Shown: positions 1-6,473, counted from the first letter of the stretch. The stretch is 6,952 nt of DNA from Thiomargarita sp. (GCA_020721025.1 DYNO01000170.1:1-6952); one strand, 5' to 3'. The notes: generated by a model from the letters alone, not told the origin. Numbers and translations: made by a program.

Positions 1-60
1 CTCGCTGATTCTGGTCGCGACTCTAACTATCTAACAACTAACTATAGTTATTCAGCAAGA

Positions 61-140
61 GTAGGGTGCATAAACGCAGTGTCATGCACCAAAATAATTT
101 GAAATACAAAGATGTATGACGCTTTGCTGATGCGCCCTAC
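61..140. repeat. REP-like inverted pair (two ~30-bp palindromic units)
   Basis: Two related 30-bp units face each other across a 20-bp AT-rich spacer (91-110). The left unit is 61-90 and the right unit is 111-140. Read on the minus strand, the right unit starts GTAGGGCGCAT, against GTAGGGTGCAT on the left, and about 70% of the 30 positions agree. The left unit can fold on itself: GGTGCAT (65-71) pairs with ATGCACC (84-90). This head, stem and loop layout is that of the common bacterial REP-like repeats beginning GTAGGG, often found between genes (family knowledge, from memory). It lies 8 bp beyond the stop codon of the minus-strand DUF29 gene, so it may also act as an mRNA 3'-end structure. 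No transposase is visible in the window. Confidence 0.75.
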
Positions 141-148
141 GAACTTGC

Positions 149-616
149 TTATCGTGGTTGTGGATAAAATGACTTGTCCAAGATTTTGTCAGCCGGATGA
201 GGACAATGTGCTGGAAAGGTGCTCAGGGGTAAATTGGTTTCATCGACCGCCAATTGTACTGCCGCTGGATATGCCTCTTCAATGGCAGTGTTCAGAAATG
301 ATTTCAGACTTGGCATAAATACCAATTGTCGATTGATTTGTGCGCGTTGTTCGAGAATGGTATTGCGCCAACTTTTTCCTTCATACGTTCCCCACATTTC
401 GGAGAGTTGTTGTAATTGAAATTCCCATTTGAGCAGGTGAGCGAGTAAGATGATTAAATGATTGATTAACTCATGTTTATCTCGTCTCGCCATGTTTTCC
501 AACTCTTCAATCAGGTGTTCAATATCAAGCTCTTGTAATCTGCCCGTTTTTAACAATGTAATGTGTTGCTCTACCCATTGTTGGAAATCTTGTTCATATA
601 TTGAGTTTGCGATCAT
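149..616 (-). CDS. DUF29 family protein
   Basis: A 155-residue protein of the DUF29 family, whose function is unknown. Family landmarks appear in the usual order: an N-terminal YEQDF..W segment (residues 7-14), the LDIEHLIEELE helix (30-40), a hydrophobic LLAHLLKWEF stretch (57-66), SWRNTI.EQR (82-91), a PSL motif, an EEAY helix, and a C-terminal CP....KILD..F.P ending. Length is normal for the family. I chose the ATG at 614-616. It has a purine-rich site (AGGG) a few bases upstream, and a longer frame back to 691 would start at TTG and overlap rsxE. The gene begins 31 bp after the rsxE stop on the same strand, so co-transcription with rsxE is likely. DUF29 genes are common and often multicopy in filamentous sulfur bacteria and cyanobacteria. 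No catalytic motif is evident, and the link to rsxE may be accidental. Confidence 0.88.
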   Translation of the reverse strand: MIANSIYEQDFQQWVEQHITLLKTGRLQELDIEHLIEELENMARRDKHELINHLIILLAHLLKWEFQLQQLSEMWGTYEGKSWRNTILEQRAQINRQLVFMPSLKSFLNTAIEEAYPAAVQLAVDETNLPLSTFPAHCPHPADKILDKSFYPQPR

Positions 617-647
617 GTCCAACCCTGTCCACTGAAAATCCAGAATA

Positions 648-1310
648 TCATCTTGGCGAGGCTTGACGATCCAACCAATTTTTAGTCGCAATCAATAATG
701 CCAATCCAAAAAACGCCCCCGGTGGCAAAATCGCAAGTAAAAATCCACGATAATGTTCAAACACGGTCACTGTCAGCACCCGTGCCGATTCCCCAAACAT
801 CAGTTCTGCTTGAGAAAACAAAGTACCATATCCCAACAGTTCTCGTATTCCTCCCAGCAAAACTAAGGCGACGGTAAATCCCATGCCTGTCATAAAACCG
901 TCTAATATTGCCTGACCGACCGGATTTTTAAATGCAAATGCTTCGGCGCGCCCAATCACCGCACAATTTGTCACGATGAGGGGGATGTAGATGCCTAAAA
1001 TCAGATATAAATCGTAATAAAAAGCCTTGGTAAAAACTTCAATGACCGTAACAATTGCCGCAATGAGAATGACGAAAACGGGAAGACGAACTTCGTCGGG
1101 AATCACGCCACGCATCAGCGAAATCACCGTATTGGTAGCAATCAAGGTCAGCATGGTAGCAATCCCCAATCCTAACCCATTGATTACCGTGCTAGTCACT
1201 GCCATCAGGGGACATAAACCGATAAGCTGCACAAAACCAACATTCTTGCGCCATAAAGCATCTTGTGTAATTTCAATGTATTGCGATGTAATGGATTGAG
1301 GCATAGTCAT
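648..1310 (-). CDS. rsxE: Rnf/Rsx electron transport complex subunit E
   Basis: An integral inner-membrane subunit of the Rnf (Rsx) complex, which couples ferredoxin/NAD(H) electron transfer to ion movement or, in enterobacteria, keeps SoxR reduced. The 220-residue protein is mostly hydrophobic with about six membrane segments and matches RsxE along its whole length. Recognisable blocks are GLCPLMAVTST (31-41), IPLIVTNCAVIGRAEAFA (109-126), LDGF..GMGF and a C-terminal LAILPPGAFFGL. Cys33 and Cys116 lie in the two half-membrane segments where the related NqrD/RnfE subunits contribute cysteines to an intramembrane iron-sulfur cluster; this is family knowledge. The start could be the ATG at 1310 or the one two codons later at 1304. 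The second is better spaced from the GAAG upstream. Normally the gene follows rsxG, but here the next gene upstream is divergent, so rsxE is separated from the rest of its complex. DUF29 follows on the same strand. Confidence 0.95.
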   Translation of the reverse strand: MTMPQSITSQYIEITQDALWRKNVGFVQLIGLCPLMAVTSTVINGLGLGIATMLTLIATNTVISLMRGVIPDEVRLPVFVILIAAIVTVIEVFTKAFYYDLYLILGIYIPLIVTNCAVIGRAEAFAFKNPVGQAILDGFMTGMGFTVALVLLGGIRELLGYGTLFSQAELMFGESARVLTVTVFEHYRGFLLAILPPGAFFGLALLIATKNWLDRQASPR

Positions 1311-1339
1311 TCACTTCATAGTTAAAAATGGGGTAACCA

Positions 1340-1371
1340 CCTATCCGGTGAAATCATACGGTATGGATAGG
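1340..1371. promoter_or_regulatory. Nested inverted repeats upstream of rsxE (possible operator)
   Basis: CCTATCC (1340-1346) is matched by GGATAGG (1365-1371). Inside lies an 11-bp palindrome, CATAC-G-GTATG (1355-1365). On the minus strand the same place holds TATGAT (1353-1358), a five-of-six match to a -10 box, with no good -35 box. The site lies 30-61 bp upstream of the rsxE start, where an operator or a leader hairpin could act. No known regulator motif is recognised. There is no U-run, so it is not a standard terminator. Confidence 0.3.
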
Positions 1372-1462
1372 AAATGGATTAAACAGTTGTTTATAAAAAA
1401 GTTGATATTCTCAATTTAATCAGACTTTTTGCCGGAGTCCGATACTGCGTAATTTTTATTGT

Positions 1463-1491
1463 TTTAAATTTGATAAAAAGTATTGTACAAT
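1463..1491 (+). promoter_or_regulatory. Candidate sigma-70 promoter for the M16 peptidase gene
   Basis: TTTAAA (1463-1468, four of six) and TACAAT (1486-1491, five of six) are separated by 17 bp, in a very AT-rich stretch 58 bp before the chosen ATG. The next genes on both sides are divergent or downstream, so a promoter is needed in this interval. AT-rich DNA gives such matches by chance, so confidence is modest. Confidence 0.4.
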
Positions 1492-1548
1492 AAAAATCTC
1501 TCTTATCCCAATCTCTTCACATTCACTATTGCAATAGGAAAAATATCA

Positions 1549-2925
1549 ATGCGTTATAGACTCTTCGGTTTGTTATGTATTTTCGGGTGTCTGTCGAATG
1601 TTTCCGCCCAAGTGCATGAATTTAAACTTGATAATGGCTTGAAACTCTTGGTGAAAGAAGATCATCGCGCACCCATTGTGGTAAGCCAAGTATGGTATAA
1701 AGTTGGGGCAAGTTACGAATCGGAAGGCAAAACAGGCTTGTCGCATATGCTAGAACACATGATGTTCAAGGGGACTGTCAACCACCCGCCCGGCGAATTT
1801 TCCCGCATCATGGCGGCGAATGGCGCGAGTGAAAATGCGTTCACTTCCACCGATTATACTGCGTATTTTCAGACCATTGCGAAAAATCGTTTATCACTCA
1901 GTTTTGAATTAGAAGCAGATCGGATGCGTAATTTAATTCTTCAAGAACAAGAGTTTATCAAAGAACGCAATGTGGTTGCTGAGGAACGCCGCTCGCGCAC
2001 TGAAGATGACCCCGACAGTGTGTTGTATGAAACTTTTCAAGCCACCGCGTATCAAGTTCATCCCTATCGTCGCCCGGTGATTGGTTGGATGAATGACATT
2101 CAAAATTTTCAACTCTCTGATTTACAAGCATGGTATCAACGTTGGTACGCACCCAATAATGCTATCGTGGTCGTGACGGGAGATGTCAATCCGCAAGAAA
2201 CATTTGAATTGGCTAAAAAATATTTTGGCGATTTGCGACCCAGCGACATCACGCTCCCTGCAACTTTTACCGAACCGCAGCAATTGGGCATGAAACGCTT
2301 GATCGTCAAACGTCCGGCGAAGGTTGCCAGTATCTTGTTGGGATATAAAGTTCCTAGTTTAACCAATATTCCGCAAAATCAACAGGATGAAGGGTATGCG
2401 TTGGAAATGTTGCAATCCATTCTCGACCGTGGCAACAGTGCCCGCCTTGCGAAAAATTTGGTGCGTGGTCAGGAAATAGCGAGTCATGTTTCCGCTTCGT
2501 ATGATTTATACAGTCGTTTAGAGGGATTGCTGCTCCTGTCGGGTTCGCCTACCGATAAGCACACGGTGGCTGAGTTAGAAACCGCACTCAAGGCGGAAAT
2601 TGCAGTTTTGCAAAACACCTTGGTCAGTCAGGAAGAATTAGAACGGGTGAAAACGCAAGTCAAAGCTGCACATGTCTATGAATTGGATTCTTTATTTTAT
2701 CAGGGCATGAAATTAGGCAGTGCGGAAACAGTGGGTATCTCTTGGAAAACGTTGGATGGGTATTTGGAAAAAATCAGTCAAGTCACCCCAGAACAAATTC
2801 AAGCGGTGGCAAAAAAATATTTAATTGACGATAATCTAACGATTGCAGTGCTTGAACCGCTCCCGTTATCGGCGCGTAGCGTGGTAAATTCTCCCAATAT
2901 CTCTCTTAATACTAGGGGACATTAA
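1549..2925 (+). CDS. Exported M16 family zinc metallopeptidase
   Basis: A 458-residue M16B (insulinase/processing-peptidase type) zinc peptidase, probably periplasmic. Residues 1-20 form a signal peptide with a likely cut after VSA. The zinc site HxxEH is H66-M-L-E69-H70, and the third ligand is probably E146 in VVAEERR, 76 residues further on as in the family. The GASYE, GGT-like FKGT and NAFTS.DYT blocks (around 53-104) and the C-terminal M16 domain (about 190-380) are present, so the enzyme looks intact and active. I chose ATG 1549 because AGGAA (1536-1540) lies 8 bp upstream and the signal peptide begins there; a longer frame from TTG 1483 has neither. The exact substrate is unknown. Such genes often come in pairs with a second, non-catalytic M16 gene directly downstream; none is present here. 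A short lipobox-like IFGC (11-14) is a weaker alternative reading of the leader. Confidence 0.93.
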   Translation: MRYRLFGLLCIFGCLSNVSAQVHEFKLDNGLKLLVKEDHRAPIVVSQVWYKVGASYESEGKTGLSHMLEHMMFKGTVNHPPGEFSRIMAANGASENAFTSTDYTAYFQTIAKNRLSLSFELEADRMRNLILQEQEFIKERNVVAEERRSRTEDDPDSVLYETFQATAYQVHPYRRPVIGWMNDIQNFQLSDLQAWYQRWYAPNNAIVVVTGDVNPQETFELAKKYFGDLRPSDITLPATFTEPQQLGMKRLIVKRPAKVASILLGYKVPSLTNIPQNQQDEGYALEMLQSILDRGNSARLAKNLVRGQEIASHVSASYDLYSRLEGLLLLSGSPTDKHTVAELETALKAEIAVLQNTLVSQEELERVKTQVKAAHVYELDSLFYQGMKLGSAETVGISWKTLDGYLEKISQVTPEQIQAVAKKYLIDDNLTIAVLEPLPLSARSVVNSPNISLNTRGH

Positions 2926-3086
2926 TGACCAGCGGATAAATGTCCAGAAAGAAGTTAGTTTCAGTGTGATTTTCCCCAAATGCAAAGAAAATAAAGCATC
3001 TTTCGCTGGAACTGACTCTTTTGGCAAATCCCTCAAAACTAAATTTCTATCACGAGCAATCACACTGAATCGCGCCCCGCTGATCA
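2926..3086. repeat. Fold-back (MITE-like) element between the M16 gene and lolC
   Basis: This gene-free stretch is bounded by two nested inverted-repeat pairs. The outer pair is TGACCAGCGG (2926-2935) against CCGCTGATCA (3077-3086), with one mismatch in ten. The inner pair is a perfect 12 bp: TTCAGTGTGATT (2960-2971) against AATCACACTGAA (3058-3069). Chance is unlikely to give both in 160 bp. The minus strand is open across the whole element, from TTG-like starts near 3090 to 2866, and would encode a basic peptide of about 74 residues with no family I recognise. I see no target-site duplication and no transposase. It could be a non-autonomous mobile element, a structured RNA or a decayed intergenic repeat; the inverted repeats themselves are certain. 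Confidence 0.55.
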
Positions 3087-3096
3087 CCAAACTTTG

Positions 3097-3105
3097 TGTT
3101 ATAAT
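3097..3105 (+). promoter_or_regulatory. Extended -10 promoter of the lolC-lolD-dapF operon
   Basis: TGTTATAAT (3097-3105) is a perfect -10 hexamer with the upstream TG of an extended -10 element. No good -35 box lies 16-18 bp further up, which extended -10 promoters can tolerate. It predicts a transcript starting near 3112, with a leader of about 75 bases before lolC. It begins 11 bp outside the right end of the fold-back element, so that element's right arm occupies the -35 region. Confidence 0.6.
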
Positions 3106-3186
3106 TCAACAAATATTCATCTAATTAAGCAACATTATACTGCATTCGCACAACGTGTCTGTGTGGTTAAAAGGAATCCTGCCCCG

Positions 3187-4440
3187 ATGTTCAAGCCACT
3201 TCCTTTGTTCATTGGCTTACGTTATACCCGCGCCAAACGTCGTAATCATTTTATTTCATTTATTTCATTTTCTTCCATGTTAGGAATCGCGCTAGGAGTG
3301 ACCGCGTTGATTACCGTGCTTTCGGTGATGAATGGGTTTGAAAAAGAACTCCGGGTTCGGATGTTGGGAATGTCTGCTCATGTCGTGGTCAATAGCTACG
3401 CCACTGAAAGCATGGAAAATTGGCAAGATTTGATTGAAACAGTGAAAAAATATCCAGAAGTTATCGGTGTCGCTCCGTATATTCAAGCGCAAGGCATGAT
3501 CACGCATGGACGCAATGTTTATGGCACCATGTTACAAGGCATCGATCCCCATTTTGAACCGCAAGTTTCTCACGTCAAAGAAAAAATTATCGTGGGCAGT
3601 CTCGAAAATCTGCGCTCAGGCGAATTTGGCGTGATTATTGGCAGCGAATTATCGCAAGCGTTGGGGGTTCGCATTGGCGATAAAATTACCTTAGTCGTCC
3701 CTCAAGCCACCGTCACCCCCGTGGGCATTTTACCTCGCATTAAGCGGATGACAGTACAAGGAATTTTCACCATCGGAATGCACGAATATGACAGTGCATA
3801 CGTGTTACTTAATATTGATGATGCGGCAAAATTGGTGCATGTACCTGATGGACAAGTGCATGGTTTAAATCTCAAATTAAACGATATGTTTAACGCTCCT
3901 CAATTGGCACGTCAGTTACAAAATGAATTGCCCCCCGGCTATCGAACTTTTGATTGGACGTATCGCCATGCCAATTTTTTCAAAGCGGTCAAAATGGAAA
4001 AAAGCGTGATGTTCATCATCTTAACCCTCATTGTTGCCGTTGCTGCGTTTAACATTGTTTCCACATTAGTGATGGTGGTGACGGATAAACAAGCCGATAT
4101 TGCCATTTTGCGAACTTTGGGAGCAACTCCGATAATGGTCATGTCGATTTTCATGATTCAAGGCACATTTATTGGCGTGTTGGGGACATTGTTGGGCGTG
4201 ATGGGGGGATTGAGTTTGGCTCTGAATATTCAAACCGTCGTGCCGGCATTGGAATATCTATTTAATGTACAATTCCTATCGCCAGACGTGTATTACATCA
4301 GCGAAGTTCCGTCAGATTTACGCTGGCTTGATGTTTATAAAATCACTGGAATGTCTTTATTAATCAGTTTTTTAGCAACTATTTATCCCGCTTGGCGCGC
4401 ATCGAGCACTCAACCCGCAGAGGCATTACGCTATGAATAA
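3187..4440 (+). CDS. lolC: Lipoprotein-releasing ABC transporter permease (LolC type, possibly LolF)
   Basis: Inner-membrane permease that, with the LolD ATPase, extracts mature lipoproteins from the membrane and hands them to periplasmic LolA. The 417-residue protein has the LolC/E layout: an N-terminal FIGLRYTRAKRR block, TM1 (about 22-48) ending LSVMNGFE, a periplasmic MacB-like domain (about 50-265), then TM2 (274-298), TM3 (316-346) and TM4 (386-402), with the family ending YPAWRA...QPAEALRYE. The segment around 172-187 (VTPVGILP) matches the LolA-binding hook of LolC. Start ATG 3187 has AAGGA at 3171-3175 and aligns with the E. coli start; a frame from TTG 3094 adds 31 residues without family support. 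The lolD start overlaps its end by 8 bp. No lolE follows, so one permease may serve both roles, as described for LolF in LolDF systems; this is inference. Confidence 0.95.
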   Translation: MFKPLPLFIGLRYTRAKRRNHFISFISFSSMLGIALGVTALITVLSVMNGFEKELRVRMLGMSAHVVVNSYATESMENWQDLIETVKKYPEVIGVAPYIQAQGMITHGRNVYGTMLQGIDPHFEPQVSHVKEKIIVGSLENLRSGEFGVIIGSELSQALGVRIGDKITLVVPQATVTPVGILPRIKRMTVQGIFTIGMHEYDSAYVLLNIDDAAKLVHVPDGQVHGLNLKLNDMFNAPQLARQLQNELPPGYRTFDWTYRHANFFKAVKMEKSVMFIILTLIVAVAAFNIVSTLVMVVTDKQADIAILRTLGATPIMVMSIFMIQGTFIGVLGTLLGVMGGLSLALNIQTVVPALEYLFNVQFLSPDVYYISEVPSDLRWLDVYKITGMSLLISFLATIYPAWRASSTQPAEALRYE

Positions 4441-5119
4441 TCAAGAAGTGTTGGTTTGTCGTGGCGTTTGTAAAAGTTTTCACGAAGGCGTGTTATCGGT
4501 TGACGTGCTGCGCGGCGTGGAATTAACCGTGCGGGCGGGCGAACAAATTGCCATTGTGGGCAGTTCCGGATCAGGCAAAAGCACCTTGCTGCACATTTTG
4601 GGCGGATTAGACCATCCTACACAGGGCGAAGTGTGGGTTGCCGGCAAGCAAATGAATCAGTTATCTGCCGCGCAACGGGGATTATGGCGTAACAAATGTT
4701 TGGGTTTTGTGTATCAATTTCACCATCTGTTGCCAGAATTTACTGCGTTGGAAAACGTCTGTATGCCGTTGTTAATTGGTGGATTTTCCGTGATTGCCGC
4801 CAAAGAACAAGCAGCAAAAATCTTAGAACAGGTCGGATTAGCCCCGCGACTCAAGCATAAACCAGGGGAATTGTCGGGAGGGGAACGGCAACGCGCCGCA
4901 ATTGCAAGAGCCTTAGTAACCCAACCGTTATGTGTATTAGCCGATGAACCGACGGGCAATTTAGATCGCCACACTGCTGACCAAGTGTATGACAGTATGT
5001 TGCGCTTAAATCAAGAAAAAAATACCAGTTTGGTACTCGTCACCCACGATTTAGACCTAGCAAGACGTATGCAACGTATTTATCGACTGATTGACGGAGT
5101 TTTGGTAGAAGAATCATGA
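4433..5119 (+). CDS. lolD: Lipoprotein-releasing system ATP-binding protein LolD
   Basis: ATPase of the Lol exporter; two copies power lipoprotein release from the inner membrane. All ABC motifs are intact in the 228 residues: Walker A GSSGSGKST (43-51), the Q-loop at Q95 within the LolD-typical YQFHHLLP (94-101), the LSGGERQ signature (147-153), Walker B and catalytic glutamate in LADEP (169-173, E172), the D-loop NLD (176-178) and the switch His205 in VTHD. The QFHHLLP.FTALENV wording separates LolD from the related MacB and FtsE ATPases. The start overlaps the lolC end by 8 bp, with AGAGG at 4419-4423 as ribosome site, and its stop overlaps the dapF start. This points to translational coupling and balanced subunit production. 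Length is normal (E. coli 233). Confidence 0.97.
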   Translation: MNNQEVLVCRGVCKSFHEGVLSVDVLRGVELTVRAGEQIAIVGSSGSGKSTLLHILGGLDHPTQGEVWVAGKQMNQLSAAQRGLWRNKCLGFVYQFHHLLPEFTALENVCMPLLIGGFSVIAAKEQAAKILEQVGLAPRLKHKPGELSGGERQRAAIARALVTQPLCVLADEPTGNLDRHTADQVYDSMLRLNQEKNTSLVLVTHDLDLARRMQRIYRLIDGVLVEES

Positions 5120-5949
5120 AGATCACCTTTACAAAAATGCACGGTTTGGGCAACGATTTCGTGGTTTTGGATGCTGTATCCCAGCCCATACAATTGACTT
5201 CAGCCCAAATTCGCTCACTGGCAGATCGACATTTTGGCATCGGCTGTGATCAAATTTTAATGGTCGAACCGTGTCGCAGCGTGGGCATTGACTTTCGCTA
5301 TCGAATTTTTAATGCAGATGGCGATGAAGTTGAACAATGTGGCAATGGCGCGCGCTGTTTTATGCGATTTATTTTAGATAAGGGCTTGACGCAGAAAGAA
5401 AGTGTCAAAGTTGAAACCAAGTCTGGCACCATTATTTTGTATGCCGAACCCAATCAACAAATTCGGGTCAACATGGGTGTACCGCGATTTTGCCCCAGTG
5501 ATGTGCCGGCATTGTTTGAAGGGAACGCATTGCAATATCCTGTCAATGTTGGCGATCACACTCATCATGTGGCAATTGTGTCGATGGGCAATCCACATGC
5601 GGTTTTAATCGTGGATAATATTGACACAGCACCCGTGGCAACTTTGGGCGCGGCATTGGAAAGTCATCACTGTTTCCCTAAGCGAATCAATGTCGGATTT
5701 ATGCAAGTCGTTGATCGACAAAATATTCGATTGCGAGTGTATGAGCGCGGTGCGGGGGAAACTTTGGCATGTGGGACGGGGGCATGCGCGGCGGCAGTGA
5801 CGGGCAAACGACTCGGAGTCTTGGCGGATGCGGTCAATGTGCATCTTGCGGGGGGGAATTTGCAAATTCGTTGGTCGGGCAAAGAAAACGATGTGGTGTG
5901 GATGTTGGGTTCAGCAACGACAGTGTTTGAGGGAAGTATTGAAATTTGA
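5116..5949 (+). CDS. dapF: Diaminopimelate epimerase
   Basis: Converts LL- to meso-diaminopimelate, the precursor of lysine and the cross-linking residue of Gram-negative peptidoglycan, in the cytoplasm without a cofactor. The 277-residue protein (E. coli 274) starts with the family KMHGLGNDF block. Both catalytic cysteines are present: Cys75 in EQCGNGARC and Cys219 in ETLACGTGAC. The NADG loop (66-69), GNPHAV (158-163) and the ERGAGET block (210-216) are also in place, so it should be active. The ATG overlaps the lolD stop as ATGA. Its own ribosome site is weak (GAAG at 5108-5111, close to the start), so translation probably depends on lolD. In many gammaproteobacteria dapF sits by other loci, so its place in a lol operon is less usual. 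No convincing terminator follows; a short AT-only hairpin at 5981-5992 before a T-run is the only candidate. Confidence 0.97.
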   Translation: MKITFTKMHGLGNDFVVLDAVSQPIQLTSAQIRSLADRHFGIGCDQILMVEPCRSVGIDFRYRIFNADGDEVEQCGNGARCFMRFILDKGLTQKESVKVETKSGTIILYAEPNQQIRVNMGVPRFCPSDVPALFEGNALQYPVNVGDHTHHVAIVSMGNPHAVLIVDNIDTAPVATLGAALESHHCFPKRINVGFMQVVDRQNIRLRVYERGAGETLACGTGACAAAVTGKRLGVLADAVNVHLAGGNLQIRWSGKENDVVWMLGSATTVFEGSIEI

Positions 5950-6023
5950 GATAACTTATTTAAATTCAGAATCTAGGCAGATATCAGGATATTTTTTCAT
6001 CAGGTGTCGCAGATTACGTTTGA

Positions 6024-6467
6024 ATTCAGCGGTGTAACAAATTTCCATATCTTGCCTTCAAAAAACGTCCCTTCGTAGTTTGTGTGAATGATATGCGAGT
6101 CAAAGTCAATGAATCTGATTATGTTTATCCCGACGTGGTTGCTGTCTGTGGCAATGCACAATTTGAATTTGAAGATGATACTTTCGATACTTTGAGCAAT
6201 CCGACCGTGATTATTGAAATTTTGTCTGATTCTACCGAACGTTACGACAAAGGACGCAAGGCAGAATTGTATCGCGCCCTGCCTACCGTGCAAGATTATG
6301 TGTTAATTTCACAAACCCATTGTTACATAGAACATTACCATCGGCAAACTATAACTCAATGGTTATTCACAATTATTTCTCAGATGGATGAAAAACTCAC
6401 CTTGCCCAGCGTCAATGTCACTATCGCGGTACAAGATATCTATGATAAAGTGTCTTTGATCGCATGA
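6024..6467 (+). pseudogene. Uma2 family (DUF820) nuclease-like protein, 5' truncated
   Basis: The C-terminal two thirds of a Uma2-family protein, a PD-(D/E)XK nuclease-like group of unproven function that is often multicopy in cyanobacteria and sulfur bacteria. From the GTG at 6084 (127 residues) one sees NDMRVKV (2-8), YPDV (15-18), NPT..IEILSDSTE.YD (39-55), K59...Y63, and YVL.SQ, then a normal C-terminus. Acidic D17 and E45 fit the conserved core. Full-length members are about 185-195 residues. The first 60-75 residues, with the usual EYL and ELIDGE blocks, are missing. The same frame stays open only back to 6024 (KKRPFVV before NDMRV still looks family-like), where a TGA stops it. Another frame just upstream reads HQVSQITFEF (5998-6027), which resembles the expected preceding helix. 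This suggests decay by frameshift and deletion after dapF. A short product from the GTG is possible but unlikely to be functional. Confidence 0.65.
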
Positions 6468-6473
6468 AACCAT

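Noticed and set aside
617..691. Longer start (TTG) for the DUF29 protein overlapping rsxE
   Set aside because: The extra 25 residues are outside the DUF29 pattern, which begins near the ATG at 616.
1027..1299. Open plus-strand frame opposite rsxE
   Set aside because: It is a shadow of a well-conserved membrane protein gene, with no ribosome site or recognisable domain.
1423..1441. Small palindrome CGGA-G-TCCG and GACT/AGTC pair in the divergent region
   Set aside because: Arms are only four bases long, which is expected by chance in a 238-bp spacer.
1483..1548. Longer start (TTG) for the M16 peptidase
   Set aside because: It would put 22 polar residues before the signal peptide, has no ribosome site, and would overlap the candidate -10 box region.
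1559..1591. Lipoprotein signal (IFGC) in the M16 leader
   Set aside because: The cysteine comes after only 13 residues and the -2 residue is Phe; a standard cut after VSA at residue 20 fits better.
3094..3186. N-terminal extension of LolC from TTG
   Set aside because: It starts within the promoter itself, and LolC proteins begin at the MFKPLPLFIGLRY-type segment.
5981..5997. Terminator after dapF: ATATC-AG-GATAT followed by six Ts
   Set aside because: The stem is AT-rich and its loop is too small when fully paired; only four A-T pairs remain with a workable loop. Too weak to call.
6000..6293. Open minus-strand frame opposite the Uma2 remnant
   Set aside because: The plus strand carries clear Uma2 motifs here; the reverse frame has no family features.
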